From positions 39,283 to 103,282 of the forward strand of contig NZ_BJKN01000004.1 of assembly GCF_006538365.1 (NCBI RefSeq): DNA of 64,000 nucleotides. Reading direction: 5' to 3'. This document shows positions 43,200 through 51,435 of the stretch, one piece after another. The stretch is from Moorella sp. E308F. GTDB lineage: Bacteria; Bacillota; DSM-521; Neomoorellales; Neomoorellaceae. The stretch's first letter is position 1. Each line of letters opens with the position of its first letter. The translations under genes and the position numbers were made by a program. The notes under the pieces are model-generated. The model saw nothing but the letters and a program-made list of their open reading frames with translations. It did no database searches and was not told the DNA's origin.

Positions 43200-43701
43200 A
43201 GAGATTTTAGATACCAAGAAATTATTTTTAACAGCTAAGATGAACTATAGGCGGTTTGATAAAACAATACCCGCCCTCTATCGAGATAATATTGGCAATG
43301 CTGGCTATGATTTATTTGCACGAGAAGAGGTAACTCTTCAGCCAGGGGAGTATAAACGCATCCCTCTTAATGTAGCAACAGAAATTCCTATCGGGGCGGT
43401 GGGCCTCTTGTTTCAGCGGTCAAGTCTCTTTCACCGTTTAGGACTACGGCTGACTAATGGTGTGGGAGTAATTGATGCTTCTTATCGCGGTGATGGCGAT
43501 GAATGGCAAGCTGAGTTTCAAAATGTAACGGACGAACCTGTAACGGTTCGTAAAGGAGATAAAATTTGTCAAGCAGTATTTGTACCTATTCTCCACATGG
43601 AACTTATAGAAAAAGACAGTTTAGGTAATGAAGATCGGGGTGGTTTTGGAAGTACCTTTCATAATGCTTTTGAGGGAGGGGGAGATAATGCAAGAAAGTG
43701 A
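43183..43701 (+). CDS. dut: dUTP pyrophosphatase
   Basis: 172 residues. Trimeric dUTPase motifs in order: I NAGYDLFA, II FQRSSLFHR, III GVGVIDASYRGD, IV QAVFVPI-like, V RGGFGSTF at the C-terminus. Hydrolyses dUTP to dUMP, feeding ThyX and keeping uracil out of DNA. A short insert (GDEWQA) after motif III is like other phage enzymes. The gene overlaps both neighbours, showing coupled translation in the nucleotide operon. Confidence 0.92.
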   Translation: MDSLLKEILDTKKLFLTAKMNYRRFDKTIPALYRDNIGNAGYDLFAREEVTLQPGEYKRIPLNVATEIPIGAVGLLFQRSSLFHRLGLRLTNGVGVIDASYRGDGDEWQAEFQNVTDEPVTVRKGDKICQAVFVPILHMELIEKDSLGNEDRGGFGSTFHNAFEGGGDNARK

Positions 43702-43876
43702 TTTATTAAATCAAAAGCTTAAAGAGAAACCTCCTAAAAAGGGATTATTATTTTGTCCTTATTGCCAGACCTGGAGTGCTTTAAAGACAAGTAATGAAGG
43801 TTATAAAGTGTTGGAGTGTTGTGGTATCTCTATCAAAGATTTTTATGTTAGGAGGTTAAACCATCTTTGGAGATAA
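43688..43876 (+). CDS. Small zinc-ribbon protein (62 aa)
   Basis: ATG 43688 with GAGGGAGGGGGAG upstream, overlapping dut by 14 bp. GLLFCPYCQTWSALK gives one CxxC and LECCGIS the second Cys pair, a small zinc ribbon. The C-terminus is basic. Role unknown. Confidence 0.55.
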   Translation: MQESDLLNQKLKEKPPKKGLLFCPYCQTWSALKTSNEGYKVLECCGISIKDFYVRRLNHLWR

Positions 43877-44022
43877 AGAAAGTTAAATTAAAAAAGCACG
43901 GTAAAATCTACAGTCTTCTTATGTTTAATTCCGAGCTTATAAAACATGGGTGGGATGTTGGTTCGTTTATTAACGGTTTTCAAATAGTAGCTATTTTACC
44001 TTATTCAAATAAAGGAGTTTAG
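43867..44022 (+). CDS. Hypothetical protein (51 aa)
   Basis: TTG start at 43867 with GGAGGT 9 bases upstream, overlapping the previous stop. 51 residues: IKKVKLKKHGKIYSLLMFNS then a hydrophobic end (GFQIVAILPYSNKGV). Complete frame, well-placed ribosome site and tight spacing to tmk support it. No family. Confidence 0.5.
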   Translation: MEIKKVKLKKHGKIYSLLMFNSELIKHGWDVGSFINGFQIVAILPYSNKGV

Positions 44023-44027
44023 GTAGT

Positions 44028-44651
44028 ATGAAGATAATCGCTTTTGAGGGTATAGATGCTTCAGGAAAAGCTACTCAGGCTGAAATGCTGGCCACCGCTC
44101 TTCAGGGGCGGGGGTATAGGGTAATGGTTCAATCTTTTCCTTGTTACGAAAGTCCTATAGGACAACTTCTCAAAAAATGGCTTCGAGGCGAGATAGGATT
44201 AGCTCCCCAGGCTGTCCACATGCTTTTTGAAGCAGATAGATATGATTTTTGGGCTAAAAAACCTGTTCTAGAATTAGAAGAATATGATTTTATCATTTTT
44301 GACCGCTATACTCTCTCTAACCTGGTTTTTGGAATAGTTAATGGATTGTATTATAGTTGGTTGGAGGCAATGCAGAATGATCTACCAAAACCTGATTTAA
44401 CTTTTATTCTAGATCTGCCTGTAGAACTTTCTTTTAAACGCAAGAAAAATAGGGATAGATTTGAAAAGGACGAAGAACTGCTCCAGCGAGTACAGGATAC
44501 TTACATTAAAATAGGTAACTATTTAGTGGATAGATGTAATGATTTAGTACGAATTGTTAATGCGGATAATCCTCCTGAGTTAATCCACCAGGAAATCATT
44601 TCTTATGTAGAATTAGTTTTCTTGACTGAAGGGGTAGATAACAATTCGTAA
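44028..44651 (+). CDS. tmk: Thymidylate kinase
   Basis: 207 residues, the normal length. P-loop FEGIDASGKATQAEML at the N-terminus, DRY motif in FIIFDRYTLSNLVFG, and lid region FKRKKNRDRFEKDEELL. It phosphorylates dTMP to dTDP, completing the dUTP-dUMP-dTMP-dTDP route encoded by dut, thyX and tmk. In the same operon, 5 bases after the preceding small gene. Confidence 0.9.
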   Translation: MKIIAFEGIDASGKATQAEMLATALQGRGYRVMVQSFPCYESPIGQLLKKWLRGEIGLAPQAVHMLFEADRYDFWAKKPVLELEEYDFIIFDRYTLSNLVFGIVNGLYYSWLEAMQNDLPKPDLTFILDLPVELSFKRKKNRDRFEKDEELLQRVQDTYIKIGNYLVDRCNDLVRIVNADNPPELIHQEIISYVELVFLTEGVDNNS

Positions 44652-44652
44652 G

Positions 44653-45219
44653 TTGATTTTATTGCTAGTAATTCTTTTCTATTTAATATATCCTGCTCGT
44701 ATAAGTGAAGATATAGTGGTGCGTTCCCCGCCACCGTCCGTAAAAATAAGCAGTCGTCATGAAATATCCTTAGAACAAAAACTAGCACAACTTATGTTTG
44801 AATATAATACTACTTTAAGTATGGAAACAGCGAGGCAGTATTCAAGAATAGTTTGCAAAGAAGCAGGCATCCATCAAATAGATCCTATTTGGATATTAGC
44901 CATAATGTGGCAGGAAAGCCGTTTTGATACTAGAGTGCAATCGGAGGCGGGAGCTAGGGGGTTAATGCAGATACTCCCTAGTACAGCTAGGGAATATGGA
45001 GTAAAACCTGATCAGTTATATACTCCTGAAATAAATATCCAGTTAGGCATAAAATATCTTGCCTACTTACAGAAACAATTTAATGGTAATTTATTTCTGG
45101 CGACGACAGCCTATAATCAGGGGATTGGAAATGTTAAAAGAGGAGAATACAATACTGTCTATACGAAAAAAGTTCAAAGACACTATGAACAAATGAAAAA
45201 GTCTATTTCTAGTAGGTGA
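44653..45219 (+). CDS. SLT-type lytic transglycosylase with N-terminal anchor
   Basis: 188 residues, TTG start overlapping nothing but 1 base after tmk. An N-terminal hydrophobic stretch (LILLLVILFYLIYPA) is a signal or membrane anchor. The catalytic domain reads IDPIWILAIMWQESRFD (catalytic Glu), EAGARGLMQILPSTA and ATTAYNQGIGNV, the Slt/MltE family pattern. It cleaves the glycan strand outside the membrane. Its location in the nucleotide operon, far from the lysis cassette, is odd; it may be a wall-remodelling exolysin. Ribosome site is weak. Confidence 0.8.
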   Translation: MILLLVILFYLIYPARISEDIVVRSPPPSVKISSRHEISLEQKLAQLMFEYNTTLSMETARQYSRIVCKEAGIHQIDPIWILAIMWQESRFDTRVQSEAGARGLMQILPSTAREYGVKPDQLYTPEINIQLGIKYLAYLQKQFNGNLFLATTAYNQGIGNVKRGEYNTVYTKKVQRHYEQMKKSISSR

Positions 45220-45298
45220 AGACGTTAGAAAAAATTATGAACTGTAATATACTCATGTTGTACCTATTTAAATTTTAACTATTAAGGAGGAATTATTT

Positions 45299-45586
45299 AT
45301 GCAGGTTTTCAAGAAAGATTTGGCGGCAATTTATGCAGAAATAGCAGGCATTACTAAAGTGGAAGCAGATAGACGAATTACTACGATACTGGAACTGATT
45401 AGTTCTTATTTAGAAGAAGGTTATGATGTTAAGCTGAGTAATTTCTTTAATTTCTTTGTAAAAGAGCGGGCGGCAAAGGAGGGTATTAATCCGATTACTA
45501 AAGAACCTATGACCATCCCCGCCACCAGGACTGTTCACGTTAAAATGACTAAATCTCTTAAAGAACGTATTCAGGGTAAAAGGTAA
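45299..45586 (+). CDS. HU/IHF-family DNA-binding protein
   Basis: 95 residues, ATG after AAGGAGG. HU features: N-terminal helices (DLAAIYAEIAGITKVEADRR; ILELISSYLEEGYDVKLSNF), then the arm region GINPITKEPMTIPATRTV and LKERIQG. It bends DNA and may compact the phage genome or help transcription and replication. Followed by a terminator. Preceded by an 80-base gap with no clear promoter box. Confidence 0.88.
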   Translation: MQVFKKDLAAIYAEIAGITKVEADRRITTILELISSYLEEGYDVKLSNFFNFFVKERAAKEGINPITKEPMTIPATRTVHVKMTKSLKERIQGKR

Positions 45587-45589
45587 TTT

Positions 45590-45618
45590 GGTGGGGGTTA
45601 GACCCCCACCTCGCTTTT
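45590..45618 (+). terminator. Terminator-like hairpin after the HU gene
   Basis: GGTGGGGGT / ACCCCCACC stem, loop TAG., followed by only a short TTTT after CTCGC. The strong stem with weak T run may leave read-through into the sigma gene. Confidence 0.65.
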
Positions 45619-45631
45619 GAGGGGGTATTTT

Positions 45632-46447
45632 ATGAAGTTGCCGAAACATATACAGGAAAACTTAAAACGTAATAAACATTATTACGATATGACAGGGCCT
45701 AATATTGAACGATGTAAAGTAGATCCCGATTATTTGGGTGAAGCTATTTTAGTTAATGAAAACCTTATTTGGTACAGCGTTCATAAATATATTGGCAATC
45801 CTGATACTATTGTAAAAAATAACTGCATAGAAAAGGATGATATTCTCCAGTTAGGAAGAATGGGTTTTATAAAAGCTATTAAGGCCTTTGACACTAAACG
45901 GGGGATAAAGTTTTCCTCTTTTGCTGTTACAGCTATAGTGAGAGAAATAAGATGTTTTTTACGTGATTCTGGTAGCATCATCCGCCCCACCCGCACGGCC
46001 AATGAATTAATAAATAAAATCCGTAAGATAGAAAATGAGTTTGGTTACTTACCTTCTGTAGAAGAGTTAGAGGTTTTATTAGGAGAAGATAAAGAAAAGA
46101 TAAATAAGGCTCTTCAAGTAGGCAGAACAGTAAAATATCTTGATGAAGAGGTGGCCGCGGGCGGGGAGCAATCATCATTAACCTTATTAGACCTTATAGA
46201 TTCAAATTCTGATTTAGAAGATGATATTTTAGATAAGGTTTATGTAGATTCAGTTTTGGATAAGTTAAGTGATAAACTAACAGAAAAAGAAATGAATGTA
46301 TTACGTTTGAGGTTAGCTGGTTATTCTCAAACGCAGACCGCCGCCAAAGAACATATATCTCAAATGAGAGTTAGCAGAATAATGAAAAAAGTTGCTTTAT
46401 TAATCAAGGAACATCCTGATTTGAAAACCCTTTTAAGTAGTGCTTAG
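45632..46447 (+). CDS. SigF/SigG-like RNA polymerase sigma factor
   Basis: 271 residues from ATG 45632 with GAGGGGGT upstream. Region 2: VNENLIWYSVHKYIG then DDILQLGRMGFIKAIKAFDT then FSSFAVTAIVREIRCFLRD. Region 3: FGYLPSVEELEVLLGEDKEK. Region 4: LTEKEMNVLRLRLAGYSQTQ then HISQMRVSRIMKKVA. Length and layout match sporulation or flagellar group 3 sigmas of Firmicutes. It sits at the end of the metabolism block and directly before a GTCTATTCTA element and virion genes, so it is the likely late-gene sigma (inference). Confidence 0.85.
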   Translation: MKLPKHIQENLKRNKHYYDMTGPNIERCKVDPDYLGEAILVNENLIWYSVHKYIGNPDTIVKNNCIEKDDILQLGRMGFIKAIKAFDTKRGIKFSSFAVTAIVREIRCFLRDSGSIIRPTRTANELINKIRKIENEFGYLPSVEELEVLLGEDKEKINKALQVGRTVKYLDEEVAAGGEQSSLTLLDLIDSNSDLEDDILDKVYVDSVLDKLSDKLTEKEMNVLRLRLAGYSQTQTAAKEHISQMRVSRIMKKVALLIKEHPDLKTLLSSA

Positions 46448-46459
46448 GCACTACTTTTA
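46436..46459 (+). terminator. Terminator overlapping the sigma stop codon
   Basis: AGTAGTGC / GCACTACT stem with loop TTAG (the stop codon is inside) and TTTT after. A GTCTAT element starts at the next base, so this is a terminator-promoter junction. Confidence 0.8.
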
Positions 46460-46469
46460 GTCTATTCTA
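46460..46469 (+). promoter_or_regulatory. Candidate late-promoter element GTCTATTCTA (copy c)
   Basis: Same core as copies a and b, again directly downstream of a terminator and 22 bases before the first gene of the second virion block (start 46492). Confidence 0.55.
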
Positions 46470-46491
46470 AACTAAAAGGAGAGTGGGTTAT

Positions 46492-47601
46492 ATGGGTGTT
46501 CCTGCGACTAGTGGACAATTGAGGACTAGTTTATTTGATATGCAAATTGGTGATTATATTGCTTGTCGTTATACAGCTACAACAAGTGGTGCAGTAGGTA
46601 CTTTTCGTGAATTAGGAACTTGTATTGCTTCTGAAATTCCTGTTACAGGAAGTGCTACTCCTGATGGGTTATTTTATTTTATTAAAGTAGATAAGGGATT
46701 ACTTATTGCCGATAGGGTAGTTCAACATAGTATTAGTTGGAATACATTAAATAATGGAGATTTTATAAAAGGAAAACTATGGTTATTTAATACAGCCAAA
46801 GCAAGTCTTCCTGCGGGGACGACTCTTGTTTCAGGTACAAGTGTGATAGCAGTTACAGATGGTATAATTAGACATAGTAGTAATAATTTTTATGTAGATA
46901 ATCAAAATCTATTTTTTTCTTCGGGAGAAACAGCAGTTATTTTAGAAATGGTAGAGGAGGTAATTATAAATCAGCTTTTTGTGAATCCTGCTGTTGGTTA
47001 CAGCTCCGCCGTAGGGGAATTTAACATGCTAAAGGATTTTGAGTTATATGTTAGCAATGATAAAATTAATTGGACATTAATTTTTTCTGGTTCTTGTCCA
47101 AGTTCACCATTAGGTGGCCCTTTTATTTATTCTATTACGTCTCAGATACCTTATAAATACTATAAATTAAAAGGTTTATCCACTTATTATTCAGGAATAG
47201 GGCTTGGTGAAGTTGCAATTAATCCACATTATATATCTTATCGTTCCCTCTCTAGTGGTTGTGCTTATGCTGATGCTAACGGTAATTCTGCCACTACTGA
47301 CCAAGGATATGGTGGATGGCCTACTAATAATGAGTGGGATAAATATATAGTAAACAGTAATTTAGGAGGCAAAATAATTCCTGGTGATAATAATGTCTGG
47401 CATTGGAGTAATCTTTATACTTGGGTACAAGATACTCCAATTACAACAATCGGAGCTTCTTCTAACAGAATATACAGGGGTAAGGATAGTGTAAATAAGC
47501 TACTTCAAATAGCAAGCAGTACAGCTAATACTACAATCGGTTTTCGGCCTGTTTTAGAGTATTTAGAATTAGGATCAAAAGCTACTACGATGTGGTACTA
47601 A
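46492..47601 (+). CDS. Adhesin/fibre protein, module shared with next gene
   Basis: 369 residues from ATG 46492 (AAAGGAGAG upstream). The N-terminal module (MQIGDYIACRYTATTSG; GLFYFIKVDKGLLIADRVV; ISWNTLN) and the C-terminal module (NEWDKYIVNSNLGGKIIPGD, then NNVWHWS) both recur in the 558-residue neighbour. A discoidin-like insert (FELYVSNDKINWTLIFSG; YYKLKGLS) lies between them. Likely host-surface binding. First gene behind late element c. Confidence 0.65.
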   Translation: MGVPATSGQLRTSLFDMQIGDYIACRYTATTSGAVGTFRELGTCIASEIPVTGSATPDGLFYFIKVDKGLLIADRVVQHSISWNTLNNGDFIKGKLWLFNTAKASLPAGTTLVSGTSVIAVTDGIIRHSSNNFYVDNQNLFFSSGETAVILEMVEEVIINQLFVNPAVGYSSAVGEFNMLKDFELYVSNDKINWTLIFSGSCPSSPLGGPFIYSITSQIPYKYYKLKGLSTYYSGIGLGEVAINPHYISYRSLSSGCAYADANGNSATTDQGYGGWPTNNEWDKYIVNSNLGGKIIPGDNNVWHWSNLYTWVQDTPITTIGASSNRIYRGKDSVNKLLQIASSTANTTIGFRPVLEYLELGSKATTMWY

Positions 47602-47653
47602 ATAACTTTTAACTCTCCCGCCTCCCACGGGTGGGGGTAAGAGGTGGTATTAA

Positions 47654-49330
47654 ATGGCTGTAGTTGGACAACAATTAACTGCCCCCGAATCGGGATGGAA
47701 ACGATATGACGATAAAAACCCATGTTTCAAATATCAAGGACAATGGGCTGATTATGTATATTCTTCTCATTATCAAGGTTCACATAAAGCTACATCTATA
47801 CAAAATGATAAAGTATCTTTTAAATTTTACGGAACTAAATTAAGAATAATTGGTTATCGTTCATCTGAGTATTCAACGAGTATTGAAATTAAGATAGATG
47901 GCATTGCTTATATTTACTCACAACAAGGTGCTTCACAATTTCAAACAATTCTCTTTGAGGCAACAGGTTTAATGCTTGATCAACATTTAGTTGAAATCAA
48001 AAAACTAGATGCTTCTGGAACAAATGCTTATATAGGTCTTGATGCAATAGATATAGACTCTACAGGCCGTCTCCTTCATCCAGATGAAGTCACTAGTATT
48101 TATGATCTTAGTGTAGGCAAACGTATTCGCTGTCATTATACAGCAGGTTCTAATCAGTTTGGTACTTTTTCTGATTTAGGAAAAGAAACTAGTGATTTTA
48201 TACCCTCTGCTTCCACGGCTACCCCCAACGGGGATTTTTATTGGATATGTGTAGGATATGATTATTTAGAGCGATTAAAATTAGTTGCAGATAGAAATAT
48301 TCAAATTGGAATATCTTGGGATACACTAAATGCGGCGGGAATAGTAACTGGAAAAGAAATATATTTTACAGAAGTACCTTCTGCTAAATTTAATATTCGT
48401 TTACTTACTGGTGGAATATCTTCTACAGATAAAGATAATGAGTGGGATAAGATTATAGTAGAAAGTAATTTAGGAGGTACTATAACTCCTGGAGACAATA
48501 ATGTATGGAATTGGAATGGTGTTTGGAGTTTAACTTCAACTACTCGAACTGAAATAGGTGCTACTGCTAGAGTAGTACGAGGTCAGGCATTTGTAGCTAA
48601 CTATAGTCACGTTTATACTCCTGACACAAGCTCTACATCTGGCCCCGTGGGATTTCGACCTGTTCTTCTTTCTTCTCTTCCTTCCTTTGAGATAGAAAGT
48701 AAAGAATTAATACCTTCTACTGTTTGGTATACTGATACAGGAACGATAACTTTATCAGCTTCTATTACTCATCTAAATAATATACAGATTCAATATAGGA
48801 TTTTGGTAAATAATAATCAGGTTTATCCTACTGAAGGGTACACTTCTCTTCAGCCCACTCCCACCACCATAGTGGTGACATTTGATAAAACACTATTAAC
48901 AGAAAGAGAAAATTTAATAGAATTACAAGTACAAGATGAATACGGTAATAAAACATCCTGGGATTATACAATTATTAAAGAGAATATAGATACCGTTACT
49001 GCTGAACGTAGATTTGAGTTTCCTGGAGAATGGAATCAGGAAGATAACAGTAAAATAAGCATCGAGTTGGGCGGGGGGCTAAAATTAGTAGAAGGGGTTT
49101 TAAATCAAGATTACTATGTTACTACCACTAATTTAAATCACATAATAACTTTGGGGAGATCTAATATTATTAATGTAGTAGTGGATGGTAGTGATGATAT
49201 AATTGAGAACGTAAATTTTATTGAGGATATGACTACTCCTACCCCCCTGGGGGCGGGATATGTGAGTGAATATGATTTAAGGTTAAATCGGTTTACTGAT
49301 ATAAATACAATCGCAGTTATAATAAAGTAA
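47654..49330 (+). CDS. Adhesin/fibre protein, larger paralogue
   Basis: 558 residues, ATG after GAGGTGG. Residues ~1-130 form a beta sandwich like carbohydrate-binding discoidin or NPCBM domains (KFYGTKLRIIGYRSSEYST; DGIAYIYSQQGASQ). Then the two modules shared with the preceding gene follow: LSVGKRIRCHYTAGSNQFGT and NEWDKIIVESNLGGTITPGD. An Ig-like tail (TGTITLSASITHLNNIQIQY) completes it. Probably a receptor-binding protein. Confidence 0.65.
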   Translation: MAVVGQQLTAPESGWKRYDDKNPCFKYQGQWADYVYSSHYQGSHKATSIQNDKVSFKFYGTKLRIIGYRSSEYSTSIEIKIDGIAYIYSQQGASQFQTILFEATGLMLDQHLVEIKKLDASGTNAYIGLDAIDIDSTGRLLHPDEVTSIYDLSVGKRIRCHYTAGSNQFGTFSDLGKETSDFIPSASTATPNGDFYWICVGYDYLERLKLVADRNIQIGISWDTLNAAGIVTGKEIYFTEVPSAKFNIRLLTGGISSTDKDNEWDKIIVESNLGGTITPGDNNVWNWNGVWSLTSTTRTEIGATARVVRGQAFVANYSHVYTPDTSSTSGPVGFRPVLLSSLPSFEIESKELIPSTVWYTDTGTITLSASITHLNNIQIQYRILVNNNQVYPTEGYTSLQPTPTTIVVTFDKTLLTERENLIELQVQDEYGNKTSWDYTIIKENIDTVTAERRFEFPGEWNQEDNSKISIELGGGLKLVEGVLNQDYYVTTTNLNHIITLGRSNIINVVVDGSDDIIENVNFIEDMTTPTPLGAGYVSEYDLRLNRFTDINTIAVIIK

Positions 49331-49357
49331 AGACATAAATGCATCAGAAAAATATAA

Positions 49358-49366
49358 GTCTATTTA
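49358..49366 (+). promoter_or_regulatory. Candidate late-promoter element GTCTATTTA (copy d)
   Basis: AAGTCTATTTAAGG lies in the 65-base gap before 49396, matching the start of the GTCTAT element but diverging after it. Weaker copy. Confidence 0.35.
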
Positions 49367-49395
49367 AGGGATTAAGTAAGTAGAGGTGATATAAG

Positions 49396-51360
49396 ATGGC
49401 TATTAAAACAGTTATATTTAAAGGACTTACAGCTATTGGATATGCTTATACTGCTATGGGTGGTATTCGCTTTTATGATGGAGCAGGAAAGATGATTACA
49501 TTAGGGTCTATCATATCTGAATCAATAACTGAGGGTGAATTTACAAATGCAGTGGTGACCGCCACAAATTCTTATAATAATTCTTACACCCCTGTAGATG
49601 CTTTTAATACTAATATCTCTCAAACACAAAACTATCCTGATGGATATTGGCTATCTTCTTATGATAATCAGGCCCTTACCATTGAATTTAAAACGGCTGT
49701 AACAGGTATAAGTAAAATTGAATTTAATGTAACACCAGATACTTTTTATACAGATAGGGCAGTAGATAACCCATTTACGATTGAAATATATAACGAAAAC
49801 AAAATGTTGATTAAATCATATTCTGTTATACCAAATACATCGGGTCGTAATAATATTAATAAATTAAATACACCTGAATTAATATGGAAGTATCTCTTTA
49901 AAGATGGAGTAGATATAAAGAAATATGATTCCTTAACTTCTTCTTGGGTTATCGTTGGCCCCGCTCCCGCTACCGAATCTATGTTTATAACAGATGGTAT
50001 GGATAACTTAAATTCTATAGTTACCCCCGATTCTTCAGGAATAAAACCTATATTTCATTTAAATAATCCCATACTATTAGTGTATTCACAAACAGTACAA
50101 CAATTAAAATCAAACCTAAATATTGTAGCAGAAAAGCGTACTAGATTTTTAGTATCTAAAGATGGATGCCTAACCTGGTATGCTTTCAAAGATGGGATTT
50201 GGAAACAAGTAGCCCTAACTGATATAAATGACAAAGGTATGTCTAAAACAGAACTTCAAGCTATTACTTCTGATCAGTGGAAACAATGGTTTACTAGGGG
50301 TACTTTAGATTTTGCTGTTTCTTTAAAAACAACTAATCCTTACAGCTCCCCCACCCTCAATAAGATTACTGTTAATTTCCCTGTTAATCAAGCTCCCCTC
50401 ATTCAGAATCCTTCATTAACTCCCGACACAATCCATAATGAGTGGGTGGAGCTAAGGGCTACAGTGGAGGACTTGGAGGGAGATCAGTTCCAGTATCAGG
50501 TATGGATTAATGGTTCTCAGGTATATCCCACCACAGCAGGGGAGTGGTCGCCGCTTTTAAATTCAGGAGAAAGTATATTCAAAGCCTATAACTATCCTTA
50601 CTTTAGGGTTGGAACAAATGTTGTAAAACTGATAGTGCGGGATAAAAGAGGTTTAACTAGAGAATGGTCAAGCAATGTAACAGTAACGAATATTAATCCT
50701 ACGATAACAATATCCCACGGCAATTTCTCTTTAGTAGGAACTATTGGTGATGATAATAGCGATAGTGTAGCATATAGGATACTAATTAATGGTAGACAAG
50801 TTTTTCCAACTGAAGGTAATAATATAATTGACGGAATACTTTATAGCGATTTTGCGCCTTCCCCCCGTCAGATTAAATACGAGTGGGGAAGTAATGATGT
50901 TCGTTTTGGGGTTCCTAACACCTTCACAATAGAAGTAATAGATAACTTTAAAGGTAAGGGATTGGCAGAGTTTCAAGTAGTAGGAACTTACAAAGGTATT
51001 CTATTTATGGATGAACAGGGTAACTTTTATTCTACAGACAAAGGAGAAATTCTAAAATATCTAGATTTTGGTACTTTAATAGCAGGACAAGAAACTGAAC
51101 CTAAATTAGTTTATTTAAAGAATCAGAACGGTTTCGATGTGGAAAATGTAGAATTAAAAGTAACCGATAATCTACCTCCTGGTGTTAATGTTTATATTAG
51201 TAAGTCTAATCAACCTTTTGAGTATAATATGGTTATTAATCACTCAGGCGTTCTACAAGACGAAGAAACTATACCTTTTTATGTTAAGTTAGTAACCGAT
51301 AAAATGGCTGAAGCAGGTGTTTCTTTTGAAATTACAACTAAAGCCTCACCTGTAACTTAA
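49396..51360 (+). CDS. Large fibre/baseplate protein with Ig-like domains
   Basis: 654 residues, ATG after AGAGGTGATATAAG. N-terminal discoidin-like sandwich (AFNTNISQTQNYPDGYWLSS; SKIEFNVTPDTFYTDRA), a middle part (SKDGCLTWYAFKDGIWKQVA), then Ig/PKD-like repeats (LTPDTIHNEWVELRATVEDL; FQYQVWINGSQVYP; VAYRILINGRQVFP). The VWINGSQVYP and ILINGRQVFP strands are duplicates. Position before the holin and endolysin suggests a distal tail protein. No enzyme motif. Confidence 0.6.
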   Translation: MAIKTVIFKGLTAIGYAYTAMGGIRFYDGAGKMITLGSIISESITEGEFTNAVVTATNSYNNSYTPVDAFNTNISQTQNYPDGYWLSSYDNQALTIEFKTAVTGISKIEFNVTPDTFYTDRAVDNPFTIEIYNENKMLIKSYSVIPNTSGRNNINKLNTPELIWKYLFKDGVDIKKYDSLTSSWVIVGPAPATESMFITDGMDNLNSIVTPDSSGIKPIFHLNNPILLVYSQTVQQLKSNLNIVAEKRTRFLVSKDGCLTWYAFKDGIWKQVALTDINDKGMSKTELQAITSDQWKQWFTRGTLDFAVSLKTTNPYSSPTLNKITVNFPVNQAPLIQNPSLTPDTIHNEWVELRATVEDLEGDQFQYQVWINGSQVYPTTAGEWSPLLNSGESIFKAYNYPYFRVGTNVVKLIVRDKRGLTREWSSNVTVTNINPTITISHGNFSLVGTIGDDNSDSVAYRILINGRQVFPTEGNNIIDGILYSDFAPSPRQIKYEWGSNDVRFGVPNTFTIEVIDNFKGKGLAEFQVVGTYKGILFMDEQGNFYSTDKGEILKYLDFGTLIAGQETEPKLVYLKNQNGFDVENVELKVTDNLPPGVNVYISKSNQPFEYNMVINHSGVLQDEETIPFYVKLVTDKMAEAGVSFEITTKASPVT

Positions 51361-51417
51361 AGCTAATCTTTGTTCTACACTAAGGGGAGGAAGAAATGTA
51401 GTGAAGGGGGAGGGAGA

Positions 51418-51429
51418 GCCGCAAGCGGC
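51418..51429 (+). promoter_or_regulatory. Hairpin between ribosome site and holin start
   Basis: GCCG-CAAG-CGGC small hairpin lies between GGGGGAGGGAGA and the ATGATG start. It may set holin translation or the choice between two starts, as known for lambda S; here it is inference. Confidence 0.4.
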
Positions 51430-51435
51430 CAAAAT

